A DNA stretch of 64,000 nt from Verrucomicrobiota bacterium (GTDB taxonomy: Bacteria > Verrucomicrobiota > Verrucomicrobiia > Opitutales > Intestinicryptomonadaceae). The stretch is taken from assembly GCA_003343565.1 (NCBI GenBank), contig QALA01000069.1, forward strand, positions 1-64,000, given 5' to 3'. A program made the translations under genes and the position numbers. The notes beneath the pieces were generated by a model. The model did not search any database and was not told the origin of the DNA. It saw nothing but the letters and a program-made list of their open reading frames with translations. Shown one piece after another: positions 63,201 to 64,000 of this stretch (position 1 is the first letter of the stretch; every line of letters starts with the position of its first letter).

Positions 63201-63279
63201 TCCGCTGTCGATAAGGGCGGCCGATGCGGGCGGGCTGTTGAAGTCGCTCAAGTCCGCGGTCGTTTTGCCGCCGAATTAG
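60229..63279 (+). CDS. Large secreted glycoside-hydrolase-like protein (clan GH-A-type fold candidate)
   Basis: 1016 residues. Signal peptide (MNRNIAILLLPLFLLWL then CPLWG). Around 315-480 a carbohydrate-binding-like beta-sandwich (NIMPNPGFEQGLRYWN; SLLLRDGKSLVSFPL). The C-terminal part (from about 580) looks like a TIM barrel: Asn709-Glu710 in CYAPSNEEEQS and Glu820 in PIQISECGNICD, 110 residues apart, fit the acid/base and nucleophile glutamates of retaining clan-A glycosidases (Asn before the acid/base). HMYGSYDVDPEDDFD and WNTHWYDHYSSG may be substrate residues. The family could not be named. Likely degrades a polysaccharide outside the cell or in the periplasm. Own promoter at 60152. Confidence 0.72.
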   Translation: MNRNIAILLLPLFLLWLCPLWGRPLLPPLPEPPALREVPHSGKPVEAEIRVVSISEKNGRAAEVPEFRFGNKSLDFKVREGTSLIAAPNAPVITVNGKSVAKLSLWGINKNGFGYPFKEIDGDPPHQETNAAAGTYVFKKPYLASNGKRAVATLSAKVEGKSKVRLEWDSGSPDAVSLWVVLDRSRGDNVSFGGKKWENKDRQFLLSRKNFEYAEDVYGDISVSAGAPTDEFKIVFGGGAKGNVTDSYKRNKWGESFGLIYRNSEISGRGGPTSGSATIDFGECHKDESAPPPVGVLDFWELDATHVPLSPVANIMPNPGFEQGLRYWNERRGELWIPGRPQKFEISGDAFEGKSSLLLRDGKSLVSFPLSLKSGRKYTLSFYAKSLGARTVRASLKSAAKGGNIPGADGIHGLGDNSADSSFEASKQWRRYSRTFTADCYGIKIFLQARGGDALFDALQLQEGEVPTEFVKAPIEGNLTVSAPGGDLSFGEPIGARFHAFGAPGTRAVAKLSLKNIYYETLFEKDLDIEIGPDGTFSAPLDFDQNRLGQGIFCLRADYKAEGFPAYSDYYRFDVMKKLFNTHATKNIFGTGKAFDVHPSADKLARKFMEWGFGSTNWYDPVAAEDYAAFMKIKEPTTELFRRYRIDNTLFSSHIEAPDRAILPQLRKMKRDDFRKEVSSEILKLVERDVKIQLENYPEDLMMCYAPSNEEEQSVRGNFDGYFKIQAAVRKAALEVRPNLKMSPTHGTCRYAKNYPVGVEAVNRYMELAVANGFKWDYITVHMYGSYDVDPEDDFDANIAMLKANMSARGHAGVPIQISECGNICDVSIPLWNTHWYDHYSSGRLGYDFNNQEIYQACVFARLYLAALKYYPQVEAVNIWVYYPAFDARMSALLLCKAVNTLGNLYADVGFAGEARPAPGVRAYVFEDRANSGAIAAVWATSEEIARGRKRAPALLVKFDQPAEFYDINGNPRAAPAADKDGNVRVPLSAAPLSIRAADAGGLLKSLKSAVVLPPN

Positions 63280-63603
63280 CGTTTTTTTACGAAGCGGGAA
63301 ACGGCGGTTTGAAAGCGGCGTCGTTTTTTTTGCGCGGATTGCTTTGCGGATTGTTTTGCATAAACGGCGCGCGCTTATGGAGCGGGCGGTTTGCAATGCG
63401 CGCGCTTTGCAATGCATGCGGCTTAAATTAAATCCGGTTGCGGCGGAGGGCGGCAAATGCGGGCCGGGCTGCGGCGGTGCGGGGCGTCGAAGTTATTTCT
63501 TGCCAAACCGCGCGGATTGGAACATTCTTTTTTACTCTAATTTTTTACGGCGCCGGCCGGCATTTTTCGGGGCGCGCATGAATGTTTTTTTTCTGACAGC
63601 AAA
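63280..63603. other. Gap before lysS, no gene recognised
   Basis: Contains two copies of the word TTTGCAATGC near 63389-63416. The last 80 bases are AT-rich and probably carry the lysS promoter, but no clear -35/-10 pair was found. Confidence 0.4.
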
Positions 63604-64000
63604 ATGAGCGGACAAGACACACAGACCGACAATTCACACGACCTCTTTGCAGTTCGCAAGGCAAAGCTCGACAAGATGCGCGCTTCGGGCTTCGACCCGT
63701 TCCGCGCGCAGTGGAACCAGACGCACACGAGCAAAACGGCGATTGAGTCCTTCGACCCCTCCACGCCGGAGGGCGGGAACTCCGAACACGAAGTGAGCGT
63801 GGCCGGCCGCATAACGGTTTACAGGCTGATGGGGAAGGCCAGCTTTCTGAAGATACTCGACCGCGACGGAATAATCCAGCTCTACGTCTCGCGCGACGCC
63901 CTTCCGGAGGGCGTGTACAACGACGACTTCAAAAAGAATCTCGACATCGGCGACATCATAGGCGCGCGCGGAAAGCTGTTCAAGACCAAGACCGGCGAAA
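63604..64000 (+). CDS. lysS: Lysyl-tRNA synthetase, class II, 3' end cut by window
   Basis: The first 132 codons are visible, from an ATG preceded by AGCAAA. Residues include [43 protein letters not shown], a strand [16 protein letters not shown], and [19 protein letters not shown]; this is the OB-fold anticodon-binding domain that opens class II lysyl-tRNA synthetases. The enzyme charges tRNA-Lys. The catalytic domain lies beyond the window. The frame has no stop up to the end. Confidence 0.92.
   Translation, partial: MSGQDTQTDNSHDLFAVRKAKLDKMRASGFDPFRAQWNQTHTSKTAIESFDPSTPEGGNSEHEVSVAGRITVYRLMGKASFLKILDRDGIIQLYVSRDALPEGVYNDDFKKNLDIGDIIGARGKLFKTKTGE

Overview
ORGANISM. The window looks like a chromosome segment of a GC-rich, diderm, probably anaerobic bacterium of the Verrucomicrobiota, perhaps an Opitutales-like lineage. 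The reasons are lipid A synthesis (lpxB), type IV pilus/type II secretion assembly genes, a PEP-CTERM surface protein, a lysine-rich histone H1-like protein, LVIVD-repeat and HzsA-like secreted proteins, a squalene-hopene cyclase, and oxygen-sensitive class III ribonucleotide reductase. The lineage is inferred from gene content and was not tested by phylogeny. No phage, insertion sequence, integrase, CRISPR array or rRNA operon was seen. LAYOUT. 1-4300: 3' end of a PmtA-like methyltransferase whose tail is present three times in tandem, a secreted LVIVD propeller, and a tRNA with anticodon CAT. 4900-15200 (minus strand): def, coaE, rho with a very long disordered N-terminus, two consecutive PilB/GspE ATPases and PilC, ending at a strong terminator, plus two unrecognised proteins. 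15500-19250: a DMT-type permease, then a LysM / Nudix / DciA / nitrilase run. 19800-22440 (minus): a two-CxxCH HzsA-like exported protein. 23030-25400: CsoR operator, csoR and a P1B metal ATPase closed by a terminator. 26100-28700: squalene-hopene cyclase overlapping a TetR regulator, with paired inverted repeats around the promoter. 29480-32500: a cobalamin riboswitch followed by nrdD-nrdG. 32700-37040: a second CAT tRNA, then Lrp/AsnC, aminotransferase, der and fmt. 37470-38000: the histone-like gene and a decayed partial copy of its 3' end. 38570-48280: rsmE (minus), an acyl carrier protein, and a GldA-type ABC system with GldG-like, DUF4340 and AsmA-like proteins. 48350-54130: a Gfo/Idh oxidoreductase with lpxB, then MidA-like and recF divergent from ruvB. 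54140-57216: a FAD oxidoreductase with a duplicated 3' tail, and sufS (minus). 57930-63280: a PEP-CTERM protein and a large secreted glycoside-hydrolase-like protein. 63604-end: start of lysS. HOW IT FITS. Most genes are housekeeping (translation, repair, nucleotide reduction, envelope), usually in tight pairs with 4-base ATGA overlaps. Regulation is readable at several places: the B12 riboswitch suggests nrdDG is shut down when cobalamin is present, so a B12-dependent reductase is probably encoded elsewhere; palindromes at csoR, Lrp/AsnC and the cyclase-TetR unit look autoregulatory. Several promoters lie so close to the start codon that leaderless mRNAs are plausible. The most unusual recurring structure is duplication of gene 3' ends together with downstream DNA, seen clearly at two genes and in decayed form at a third.
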